Shown: in pieces, positions 9,334 through 16,382 of the stretch
Position numbering within the stretch: position 1 is the first letter of the stretch
How the letters are laid out: the number at the start of each line of letters is the position of its first letter
Origin: Gammaproteobacteria bacterium
Lineage (GTDB): Bacteria; Pseudomonadota; Gammaproteobacteria; Magnimaribacterales; Magnimaribacteraceae
Direction of reading: 5' to 3'
Length of the DNA stretch: 34,933 nucleotides
NCBI GenBank assembly: GCA_012965075.1
Contig: DTSY01000062.1
Location: 1 to 34,933 of the forward strand
The notes under the pieces: generated by a model
The model's input: only the letters and a program-made list of their open reading frames with translations
The model's database searches: none
What the model was told of the DNA's origin: nothing
Program-made: the position numbers and the translations under genes

Positions 9334-9374
9334 AATTTCTCCTAAAAAACTTTTTTATTAATATCGGGCGGCTG

Positions 9375-9403
9375 ATGTTAGGTTAGAGCGCAAGAATTGG
9401 CAA
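9375..9403 (-). promoter_or_regulatory. Candidate sigma-70 promoter of the thiolase gene
   Basis: Read on the minus strand, TTGCCA (9403-9398) and TAACAT (9380-9375) are separated by exactly 17 bases. The start of transcription would lie near 9368, about 35 bases before the ATG at 9333. The -35 box differs from consensus by one base; the -10 box is weaker. Confidence 0.45.
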
Positions 9404-9427
9404 GAAAATAACATATCTTCATAAGCA

Positions 9428-9724
9428 TTATTTGTTTAGAGAGTCTTTAAACCAATCCGGAACAATATCAATGTCATACTTTCTTGCTAATTTGGCAACC
9501 AAAGGAATGGTAATAGGAGAAAAAGGTAACATAGTAAGAGCCCCAAAACCCAGCTCCTTTAGCACTATATTTAGCTGCTTGTTGGCCTTTTCTAAATCTT
9601 CTTTTGTAATATTTCCTTGAGTAAAAGAATAATAAGTCTTCAGCATTTCTCTAGAGCTCTCAGTGTCATGTTTTAGGGTAGCTTTAAGTAAAGCTAAAGC
9701 CCTTCTTATATTCCTGCCTAACAT
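9428..9724 (-). CDS. Small conserved-looking protein, possibly LETM1-like C-terminal segment
   Basis: A 98-residue protein of unknown function. The first half is basic and helical (RNIRRALALLKATLKHD...), and the middle is a charged helix. The end has a hydrophobic stretch with ordered prolines, LTMLPFSPITIPLVAKLARK, followed by DIDIVPDWFKDSL. The pattern PF....IP...KL.....P..F recalls the conserved membrane-proximal part of LETM1-family proteins, but at this length only a fragment of such a domain would be present. The ATG has no clear ribosome site. It stands alone between the thiolase promoter and the divergent alcohol dehydrogenase gene. The coding call rests on an intact frame in an otherwise empty slot and protein-like composition; the family link is a guess. 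Confidence 0.7.
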   Translation of the reverse strand: MLGRNIRRALALLKATLKHDTESSREMLKTYYSFTQGNITKEDLEKANKQLNIVLKELGFGALTMLPFSPITIPLVAKLARKYDIDIVPDWFKDSLNK

Positions 9725-9747
9725 TATCTTATTAAGTTTTTAGTCTC

Positions 9748-9776
9748 TTGTTTTTTATAAATATTCATTAGATACT
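9748..9776 (+). promoter_or_regulatory. Candidate promoter of the alcohol dehydrogenase gene
   Basis: TTGTTT (9748-9753) and GATACT (9771-9776) are 17 bases apart, placing the transcript start near 9783 and leaving a leader of about 40 bases before the ATG at 9822. Each box matches consensus at four of six positions, so the call is tentative. Confidence 0.35.
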
Positions 9777-9821
9777 AACAAAGAACACAAAGTATTAACA
9801 AAAACATTCGGAGCCGTAAAA

Positions 9822-12053
9822 ATGAATAAATCTTTCCCAATATTTACCGTGGGTGCAATTGTAGTTGCAGTGCTAATTTACTTCTTTTATAACAGTAAAG
9901 AGTCTCAAGGAGGTGTTATTGAGGATGAAATCAGCTCTCCAATAACTTCTTCTTCATCTGTAGGGCTTATAGATGATAAAAGAATCATTGAAGCTGAAGG
10001 TGAACCTGAGAATTGGATTGCTCACGGAAGAACATATGAAGAGCAAAGATTTTCTCCCTTAACAAAAATCAATAAAGAAAGTGTCTCTGACTTAGGACTT
10101 GCCTGGTATAAGGATATGGGAACTAACAGAGCTCTAGAAGCTACACCAATAGTTGTAGATGGAATTATGTTCTTCACAAGTACTTGGAGTCGAGTCTATG
10201 CGGTAGAAGCAAAAACAGGTAAGACACTATGGTCTTTTGATCCTGAAGTCCCTGGAGAATGGGCAAGAAAAGCCTGTTGCGACATAGTCAACAGGGGTGT
10301 GGCTGTTTATCAAGGGAAAGTATTCTTTGCGAGCTTAGATGGAAGATTGTTTTCACTCAACGCTGAAACAGGGGAAAAGATATGGGAAGTAGATACCATA
10401 ACTGATCGTACAAGAGCCTACACAATTACAGGGGCACCAAGGGTAGCAAAAGGAAAGGTCTATATAGGCAATGGCGGTGCAGAGTACGGTGTTAGAGGAT
10501 ACGTCACTGCCTATGACACAGAGACTGGTGAACAAGTATGGAGATTTTTTACTGTTCCGGGAGATCCGTCATTGGGATTTGAAGATCCGGCCATGGAAAT
10601 GGCTGCTAAAACTTGGAAAGGTACGAATTGGTGGGAATTTGGTGGAGGAGGAACTGTTTGGAACTCAATTGTCTACGACCCAGACTTTAATAATATCTAT
10701 TTAGGAGTTGGCAATGGATCTCCTTGGACAAGGGAAATCCGATCTCCAGGTGGAGGAGATAACCTATTCCTTGCTTCGATAGTTGCTGTCGATGCAGATA
10801 CAGGTAAGTACAAATGGCATTATCAGACGACTCCTGAAGACAATTGGGATTACACGGCCGTTCAAGACATGGCTTTAGCTGATATGGAAGTTGATGGAGA
10901 AAAGAAGAAAGTTCTCCTACAAGCTCCAAAAAATGGATTTTTCTACGTTATTGATAGATCTAACGGTAAAGTACTAAGAGCCCATCCATTTGCTGCGGTT
11001 ACTTGGGCTACTCATGTTGACTTAGAAACAGGAAGACCGGTTGAAAATCCTGAAGTAGATTATTCTGAGAATGGATCTTTTGTTCTACCGGGACCTTTAG
11101 GAGCTCATAATTGGCAAGCAATGTCAGTGGACTTAGATGCGGGCCTTGTATATATACCTGCCCAAGAAAATGCCTTCTTTTATGCGATTGATGAGAACTA
11201 TAAGAAAACAGGTATATACAAAAGAAACCCAGGCAGATGGAATATGGGGATAGAAATGAGTTCTTTAGCCCAAAATGTACTTTCTAACCTAGAATCAATG
11301 CCCGAACCAGGGGGTTTTCTTAAAGCTTTTGACCCTTTAACTGGTGAAACTAAATGGTCTGTGCCTATTCCGCATTACTGGAATGGAGGAGTTCTAGGCA
11401 CGGCTGGAGGACTGGTTTTTCAAGGAGATGCTCTTGGTATATTCTCAGCTTACGATAAGGAAACGGGCGAAAGGTTATGGGAATTTAATACTTATACTTC
11501 TATGCTTGCGCCCCCAATTTCTTTTGAAATAGATGGAGAGCAGTACGTTTCAATCCTAACAGGATCTGGTGGGGGAGATCTGTTTGGAGGAGAACCTCTA
11601 CCGCCGATAGAAATACAAGCCTCTCTTACCTACAACAATTTTGGAAGATTGCTAGTTTTTAAATTGGGCGGCCAAAAGGAGTTACCTATACCGGATGTAA
11701 GAGATAAAACTATCCCCGAACAGGTCCTAGCAGATGCCAGTAACGATCAAATCCGTAATGGAGAAAGTAATTACAATCAATACTGTGCCGTATGTCATGG
11801 CTTTGTAGTCAAGTCTGCTGGAGGACTACCAGATTTAAGAAAGATGACTACAGACACCCATGATCTATTTAACAAAATAGTGCTGGAGGGTATCTTAGGA
11901 AGTAATGGTATGGCAGGTTTTGCAGATGTCCTTTCCGAAGACGACGTAGATAATATACATCATTACGTTAGGGCCAGAGCTCATGAAGATAGGGAGGTTT
12001 CCTTAGGAAATATGGAAGCACCTCAATTCACTTGGTATGGGGTAGAAGACTAA
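9822..12053 (+). CDS. Membrane-anchored PQQ-dependent quinohemoprotein alcohol dehydrogenase
   Basis: Periplasmic type-II-like alcohol dehydrogenase: PQQ oxidises an alcohol and passes electrons to a fused cytochrome c. Residues 6-23 form one hydrophobic helix without an evident cleavage site, so it is probably anchored facing the periplasm. The eight-bladed propeller contains the vicinal disulfide C152-C153, calcium ligands E221 (GNGGAEYGVRGY) and N298 (VGNGSPW), and catalytic D343 in PEDNWDYTAVQDM. The residue two after D343 is threonine, not aspartate, which fits calcium rather than lanthanide use. The C-terminal cytochrome domain has CAVCH (C655, C658, H659) and likely axial M697. GGAG lies 8 bases before the ATG. 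At 743 residues it matches the family. No pqq biosynthesis genes are in the window. The substrate is unknown. Confidence 0.93.
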   Translation: MNKSFPIFTVGAIVVAVLIYFFYNSKESQGGVIEDEISSPITSSSSVGLIDDKRIIEAEGEPENWIAHGRTYEEQRFSPLTKINKESVSDLGLAWYKDMGTNRALEATPIVVDGIMFFTSTWSRVYAVEAKTGKTLWSFDPEVPGEWARKACCDIVNRGVAVYQGKVFFASLDGRLFSLNAETGEKIWEVDTITDRTRAYTITGAPRVAKGKVYIGNGGAEYGVRGYVTAYDTETGEQVWRFFTVPGDPSLGFEDPAMEMAAKTWKGTNWWEFGGGGTVWNSIVYDPDFNNIYLGVGNGSPWTREIRSPGGGDNLFLASIVAVDADTGKYKWHYQTTPEDNWDYTAVQDMALADMEVDGEKKKVLLQAPKNGFFYVIDRSNGKVLRAHPFAAVTWATHVDLETGRPVENPEVDYSENGSFVLPGPLGAHNWQAMSVDLDAGLVYIPAQENAFFYAIDENYKKTGIYKRNPGRWNMGIEMSSLAQNVLSNLESMPEPGGFLKAFDPLTGETKWSVPIPHYWNGGVLGTAGGLVFQGDALGIFSAYDKETGERLWEFNTYTSMLAPPISFEIDGEQYVSILTGSGGGDLFGGEPLPPIEIQASLTYNNFGRLLVFKLGGQKELPIPDVRDKTIPEQVLADASNDQIRNGESNYNQYCAVCHGFVVKSAGGLPDLRKMTTDTHDLFNKIVLEGILGSNGMAGFADVLSEDDVDNIHHYVRARAHEDREVSLGNMEAPQFTWYGVED

Positions 12054-12057
12054 TAGA

Positions 12058-12618
12058 TTAATTTTCGAACTTAGTCTTGGGAGGTAAACTCGGAGGAGCT
12101 ACCTCTTGAAATTCAAAAGAAGGATTTCCTTCCACGTTGTTATTTGAAACAGATTCTTCGTATGGATTTGCCATTTCATCAAACTTATCTGCATCTAAAA
12201 CTCCATAAGTTTTTCTACCGTTAAGCTGTGTTCCGTCTTTAAGCTTCAGTAAAGCCGATTGGGCAATCTTATGATTTTTTTCATTCCAAACTAGGCTATA
12301 AGCTCTAGGTTTTCCAAATGGAATGCCCGCCTTATCCATATACCTAATCCAAAAATAAATTTTTCCTTCTCTTTTATTAAACTTATCGGGCTCGTCTATA
12401 GAAACCCAAATAAGTCTGAATTCCTCTGGTATTTCTTGTGTTGAAGGCCATCCTAATACCTGCTTGTATCCAATCCAGGTGAAGACATAAAAAGAAGCCA
12501 TTACTACGACTACTACTGTTTTTAATTTATTTGAGAACTTGGAATAAAGGCAGAAGATTAAGAGTAAGGCCGTTATGGCTACGTAAGCAGAAACTAATAA
12601 AATCCTTTCTTCAATCAC
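12058..12618 (-). CDS. Two-helix membrane protein of unknown function in channel operon
   Basis: Unrecognised 186-residue protein, third gene of a leftward three-gene operon. Two membrane helices lie at about residues 6-25 and 33-52, followed by a soluble domain of about 130 residues (RLIWVSIDEPDKFN, KIYFWIRYMDKAGIPFGKPR, YGVLDADKFDEM). A proline-rich tail ends it. The GTG start overlaps the stop of the upstream gene by 8 bases, so translation is coupled and the product probably works with the upstream channel proteins. The stop is 4 bases from the end of the convergent alcohol dehydrogenase gene. An intact frame and coupling support it as a real gene; no function can be assigned from sequence. 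Confidence 0.85.
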   Translation of the reverse strand: MIEERILLVSAYVAITALLLIFCLYSKFSNKLKTVVVVVMASFYVFTWIGYKQVLGWPSTQEIPEEFRLIWVSIDEPDKFNKREGKIYFWIRYMDKAGIPFGKPRAYSLVWNEKNHKIAQSALLKLKDGTQLNGRKTYGVLDADKFDEMANPYEESVSNNNVEGNPSFEFQEVAPPSLPPKTKFEN

Positions 12619-13249
12619 TTTTATTTTCTATTAAAGGAGATCTACCCAATGCTTTGGTAAGTAACCTTTTTTGTATTTGATTTACATTAGAAATATTTTT
12701 TTTAGCATCAACTGAGAATCTAACTGCAGTTTTTTCATCACCAACTCCTTCCAATTCATGACTTCCATAGTAAATAAGCTCGACTTCTGGATTGAGTTTT
12801 TCAACCTTAACGTTAACAGTTAAAGGTTCATCATAATTAGCCTGATAGTGTAGGAGGTTAACCACATATTCCCCCGATTGAAGCGCTCTAATGGTGACTG
12901 TTTCTTGATTAATAGGATTTGAAATCATCGCTCCATCAACATTCATCTTGTCCGCAAAGATTCCTCTATCGTCTCTATCCAAATGCATTAGTCCAGTATC
13001 TCGGTTGTGATACCAAACTAATTCCCCTTGAGGACTTTCTACTATGGCATCTACATCATCAGGGTGCTGGTCTGGCCATCTAACCGAAATAAGAATTTCT
13101 GCTTTCGAATCTATCTTACCTCCCTCACTTGGATCAGATATCAGCATGAATGCGATTGCAAACATGAAAGCAAAACCTAAAAGAGAATTGAAGAGCAAAT
13201 CAGTAAAAGCATCTTGGCCTTCGCCATTACCAAGAATTCTATGTTTCAT
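12611..13249 (-). CDS. TolR/ExbD/MotB-like one-helix partner with unusual periplasmic domain
   Basis: A 212-residue protein with a short cytoplasmic tail, one membrane helix (about 18-37) and a periplasmic domain. The acidic residue at the cytoplasmic edge of the helix (D17 in DAFTDLLFNSLLGFAFMFA) is placed like the proton-carrying aspartate of MotB, TolR and ExbD. The periplasmic part is neither OmpA-like nor ExbD-like. It has SVRWPDQHPDDVDAIVESP, then GELVWYHNRDTGLMHLDRDD, which resembles acidic-loop beta domains such as the DUF2135/YfaP type, and a later beta-rich half (SGEYVVNLLHYQ). AAAGGA just upstream of the ATG overlaps the stop of the channel gene. Assignment as the stator partner rests on the helix and on the ExbB-like neighbour. 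Confidence 0.85.
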   Translation of the reverse strand: MKHRILGNGEGQDAFTDLLFNSLLGFAFMFAIAFMLISDPSEGGKIDSKAEILISVRWPDQHPDDVDAIVESPQGELVWYHNRDTGLMHLDRDDRGIFADKMNVDGAMISNPINQETVTIRALQSGEYVVNLLHYQANYDEPLTVNVKVEKLNPEVELIYYGSHELEGVGDEKTAVRFSVDAKKNISNVNQIQKRLLTKALGRSPLIENKSD

Positions 13250-13258
13250 TTGAATCCT

Positions 13259-13858
13259 TTAATCAAGATCTTTTGAAGTAAGGCTATTTATTAACTTACT
13301 GAGTGATGAATCAAGCAAGAAGTATTGGAATTTGAGAATAGTACTAGTAACCAAGCCCGAAAGAGTTGTGTATAAAGCCACTGCCATACCTCCGGTCATA
13401 GCAGAGAGTAAAGGCTGTATTTTTTCTGGATCAAAATCTTTCATTTCGCCAATAGGCAAAAGCATTAGGATAAATCCTACAACCGTCCCGGTTAAGCCAA
13501 GTTTTAATAAAATATCAGAAATCATGTGACCCAGGGCATGCCTATTTGATAATTCATCTTCAAGTATCTTTAAAAGATTTTGTCTTCCAACTGGTGTCTT
13601 TGACTCTGCTGTCTTTAAGAAATCAGAAACCTTACCCGCTCCTTTCATTTCAGAATCTAAATTTCTGGCTATGTAGATCCAGTGCAGAGTGGCAACCAGA
13701 TAAATTGCCAGGATGAGAAATGAAATCTTACTTTTATCTGATACCAAGATCAGATTTAAAAAATTGAGATCATAGAGGAGATAAAAAGCAAAAATAATTA
13801 CAGTCAGCAAGACAATTGATCTTTGTAAAAGATATTGAGGTTTTTCTTCTTTTAACAC
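13259..13858 (-). CDS. MotA/TolQ/ExbB-family proton channel subunit
   Basis: A 199-residue inner-membrane protein with four hydrophobic helices, at about residues 14-33, 44-64, 113-136 and 148-180. The last two carry the family signature: ILLKLGLTGTVVGFILMLLP and LLSAMTGGMAVALYTTLSGL, as in MotA, TolQ and ExbB, whose pentamers surround two partner helices and convert proton flow to torque. It is first in the operon. The start is GTG, with no clear ribosome site. Its neighbours are not tolR, exbD, tonB or motB in the usual form. It is divergent from nth with 86 bases between, which must hold both promoters. The family is secure and the cellular task unknown. Confidence 0.9.
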   Translation of the reverse strand: MLKEEKPQYLLQRSIVLLTVIIFAFYLLYDLNFLNLILVSDKSKISFLILAIYLVATLHWIYIARNLDSEMKGAGKVSDFLKTAESKTPVGRQNLLKILEDELSNRHALGHMISDILLKLGLTGTVVGFILMLLPIGEMKDFDPEKIQPLLSAMTGGMAVALYTTLSGLVTSTILKFQYFLLDSSLSKLINSLTSKDLD

Positions 13859-13944
13859 TAAATGTAGTTACTAATAGTAAGTAAATAAAATGGATTTGCT
13901 TTTAGTAGAATAACTAATTATTGGTAAATATAACAGTTTCATAA

Positions 13945-14604
13945 ATGAATAAAACCGAAAGAGCACTGGTGATATCAGAGTCTTTGGATGTACTGTATCC
14001 TGACCCCCCTATTCCACTGAATCATAAATCGATTTTTACTCTGCTGATAGCAGTTATCCTTTCAGCTCAATGCACTGACATCAGAGTTAATAAGATAACT
14101 CCTTTATTGTTCAAAAAGGCTAACGATCCACAGAGGATGATCAAACTCGGTACCGAAGAGATAAAGAAGATAATCAAACCATGCGGGTTATCCCCTCAAA
14201 AATCTAAATCTATTTTTGAACTATCAAAAATTCTAGTCAAACAACATCAAGGTAAAGTACCCAAATCTTTTGTAGAGCTTGAAGCTTTGCCCGGAGTTGG
14301 TCATAAGACAGCCTCAGTGGTTATGAGTCAGGGTTTTGGCTATCCTGCTTTTCCTGTTGACACCCACGTTCATCGCTTAGCCCAAAGGTGGAAATTAACT
14401 AATGGAAAAAATGTCCAGCAGACAGAGAAGGACCTCAAAAGAATTTTTCCAGAATCTGAATGGAATAGGTTACATATTCAAATTATTTTGTATGGAAGAG
14501 AGTTTTGTACCGCCAGAGGCTGTAACGGAACCTCTTGCAAAGAAAAGCCTTGCTCAATTTTAAACTCAAACAGAAAGCGACCCATTAAAACCAAGAAGCC
14601 TTAA
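13945..14604 (+). CDS. nth: Endonuclease III-type DNA glycosylase
   Basis: Base-excision repair enzyme that removes oxidised pyrimidines and nicks at abasic sites. The helix-hairpin-helix is LPGVGHKTAS, with catalytic lysine K121, and the catalytic aspartate is D139 in FPVDTHVHRLA. At 219 residues it has the usual length. The four C-terminal cysteines (C188, C193, C198, C203) are spaced C-X4-C-X4-C-X4-C rather than the canonical C-X6-C-X2-C-X5-C of the 4Fe-4S cluster; a cluster may still form, or the site may be changed. A basic tail follows (NRKRPIKTKKP). It is the first gene of the rightward run leading to glyA and the rib genes, 57 bases before glyA. The ATG has no visible ribosome site. 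Confidence 0.94.
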   Translation: MNKTERALVISESLDVLYPDPPIPLNHKSIFTLLIAVILSAQCTDIRVNKITPLLFKKANDPQRMIKLGTEEIKKIIKPCGLSPQKSKSIFELSKILVKQHQGKVPKSFVELEALPGVGHKTASVVMSQGFGYPAFPVDTHVHRLAQRWKLTNGKNVQQTEKDLKRIFPESEWNRLHIQIILYGREFCTARGCNGTSCKEKPCSILNSNRKRPIKTKKP

Positions 14605-14635
14605 ATTAAGTACTGAGATGCTGTGTGCCGTTAGG

Positions 14636-14641
14636 TATAAT
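14636..14641 (+). promoter_or_regulatory. Possible -10 box before glyA
   Basis: A perfect TATAAT lies 20 bases before the glyA ATG in the 57-base gap after nth. I see no convincing -35 box at 16-18 bases upstream, and the resulting leader would be only about 13 bases. No glycine riboswitch fits in this gap. Confidence 0.3.
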
Positions 14642-14661
14642 TAGACTTCTTAAAAAAAATT

Positions 14662-15924
14662 ATGGTCTCAAATAATCAATCTATACAAGATTACGATCCT
14701 GATCTATGGAAGGCTCTTAAAGGAGAGTTAGACCGACAAGAAGATCACGTAGAGCTTATAGCCTCAGAAAACTATGCCTCTGTGAGTGTTCTTGAAGCGC
14801 AAGGCTCAGTTTTAACCAACAAGTATGCAGAAGGTTACCCAGGGAAAAGGTATTACGGTGGATGTGAATTTGTAGATGTTGCAGAAAGTCTTGCCATTGA
14901 ACGAGCAAAAGAACTTTTTGAAGCTGACTTCGCTAATGTTCAACCCCATTCCGGATCTAGTGCAAATCTAGCTGTTTATTTGGCTTTGTGTGAACCGGGC
15001 GATGCGATACTCGGGATGAGTCTTGACCATGGAGGTCATTTAAGCCATGGAACAAGCGTAAATTATTCCGGCAAAATTTATAAGGCTTTTCAATATGGAT
15101 TAGACGAAGAAACTGGAGATATAGATTATAAACAAGTTGAATCCTTAGCTAAAAAGCATAAACCTAAACTTATTATTGCTGGCTTTTCCGCTTTTTCAGG
15201 AATAGTTGATTGGAAAAAATTCAGATTAATTGCTGATGAAGTTGGAGCTTATTTACTGGTAGATATGGCACATATAGCTGGGCTAGTAGCCGTGAACCTT
15301 TACCCTACACCCATTCCATTTGCCGATGTAGTAACAACCACTACACATAAAACCTTAAGGGGTCCGAGAGGAGGCCTTATCCTAGCCAAGCATAATGAAG
15401 AAATACAAAAGAAAATAAATTCTTCGGTAATTCCGGGGTCTCAAGGAGGCCCTTTGATGCATGTTATAGCTGCAAAAGCAGTTTGCTTTAAGGAAGCAAT
15501 GGAGCCTGAATTCAAATCATATCAGGCTCAAATATTAAAAAATGCTAATACCATGTGCCAAGTTTTTCAGGAAAGAGGGGTTGAGATAGTCTCAAAAGGT
15601 ACTAAAAATCATATGTTCCTTGTGGATCTAATTAATAAAAGTATCACGGGGAAAGATGTAGAAGAAACATTGGGTAGAGCTAATATAACTTTGAATAAGA
15701 ATGCCGTTCCTAATGACCCTCAATCGCGTTTTGTTACTAGCGGACTAAGAATCGGAACACCTGCAGTAACCACCAGAGGATTTAAGGAAGACGAAGTTTC
15801 TATAGTAGCTTCATGGATTTGTGACATTCTTAAAGATTTAGAAAATGAAGCTGAAATTAATAGAGTAAAATCTGAAGTTAAAAATCTTTGTGCACAGTTT
15901 CCAGTGTATTCTTTTAAAAACTAA
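14662..15924 (+). CDS. glyA: Serine hydroxymethyltransferase
   Basis: Cytoplasmic PLP enzyme that interconverts serine and glycine while charging tetrahydrofolate with a one-carbon unit. Hallmarks are ELIASENYAS (31-40), NKYAEGYPGKRYYGG (53-67), D201 and H204 in LLVDMAHIAGL, and the PLP lysine K230 in TTTTHKTLRGPRGG. At 420 residues it is full length. nrdR begins 2 bases after its stop, so glyA, nrdR and the rib genes are likely cotranscribed; glyA-nrdR-ribD is a recurring gammaproteobacterial arrangement. Confidence 0.98.
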   Translation: MVSNNQSIQDYDPDLWKALKGELDRQEDHVELIASENYASVSVLEAQGSVLTNKYAEGYPGKRYYGGCEFVDVAESLAIERAKELFEADFANVQPHSGSSANLAVYLALCEPGDAILGMSLDHGGHLSHGTSVNYSGKIYKAFQYGLDEETGDIDYKQVESLAKKHKPKLIIAGFSAFSGIVDWKKFRLIADEVGAYLLVDMAHIAGLVAVNLYPTPIPFADVVTTTTHKTLRGPRGGLILAKHNEEIQKKINSSVIPGSQGGPLMHVIAAKAVCFKEAMEPEFKSYQAQILKNANTMCQVFQERGVEIVSKGTKNHMFLVDLINKSITGKDVEETLGRANITLNKNAVPNDPQSRFVTSGLRIGTPAVTTRGFKEDEVSIVASWICDILKDLENEAEINRVKSEVKNLCAQFPVYSFKN

Positions 15925-15926
15925 TT

Positions 15927-16382
15927 ATGCATTGCCCTTTCTGTAGCCATACCGATACCAAAGTCATAGATTCCAGATTGATTGCTGAAGGATCACAAAC
16001 TCGAAGAAGAAGAGAATGCCCTGCGTGCGGTGAGAGATTTACTACCTTTGAGTCTGCTGAATTATTGATGCCAAAAGTAATCAAGTCTAGGAATAATATG
16101 CGAGAACCTTTTAATGAACAAAAGTTAAGAGAAGGTCTGTATCGAGCATTGGAAAAAAGACCGGTAGGAGAAGAAGAGGTAGAGACCTTAATAGAAGACA
16201 TCAAAAAGGATATTAGATCATCTGGAGAAAGAGAGGTTAGATCCAGATTAATAGGCGAAGTAATTATGAAACGCTTAAGGCGTGTAGATGAAGTTGCCTT
16301 TATACGTTTTGCCTCTGTGTATAGAAGGTTTGAAGACATAACTGAATTTAGTGAAGAAGTTGATAAGCTAGCTAAAGATTAG
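15927..16382 (+). CDS. nrdR: Transcriptional repressor NrdR
   Basis: Zinc-ribbon and ATP-cone repressor that senses dATP/ATP and represses ribonucleotide reductase genes by binding NrdR boxes. The zinc ribbon uses C3, C6, C31 and C34 (HCPFC, ECPACGERF). The ATP-cone spans about residues 49-139, beginning VIKSRNNMREPFNEQKL and ending in VAFIRFASVYRRFED. At 151 residues it is the standard size. It starts 2 bases after glyA, and its last base is the first base of the ribD GTG start. No ribonucleotide reductase gene is in the window. Confidence 0.97.
   Translation: MHCPFCSHTDTKVIDSRLIAEGSQTRRRRECPACGERFTTFESAELLMPKVIKSRNNMREPFNEQKLREGLYRALEKRPVGEEEVETLIEDIKKDIRSSGEREVRSRLIGEVIMKRLRRVDEVAFIRFASVYRRFEDITEFSEEVDKLAKD

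Noticed and set aside
10845..10860. Lanthanide-dependent (XoxF/PedH-like) dehydrogenase
   Set aside because: The diagnostic second aspartate two residues after the catalytic one is threonine.
12611..13858. Zorya-type anti-phage system (ZorA/ZorB-like channel pair)
   Set aside because: The channel protein lacks the long cytoplasmic ZorA tail, the partner has no OmpA-like peptidoglycan domain, and no helicase or nuclease genes follow.
14605..14661. Glycine riboswitch before glyA or FMN riboswitch in the rib operon
   Set aside because: The gap before glyA is only 57 bases and the gaps between nrdR, ribD, ribBX and ribH are 7 bases or less, so neither element fits.
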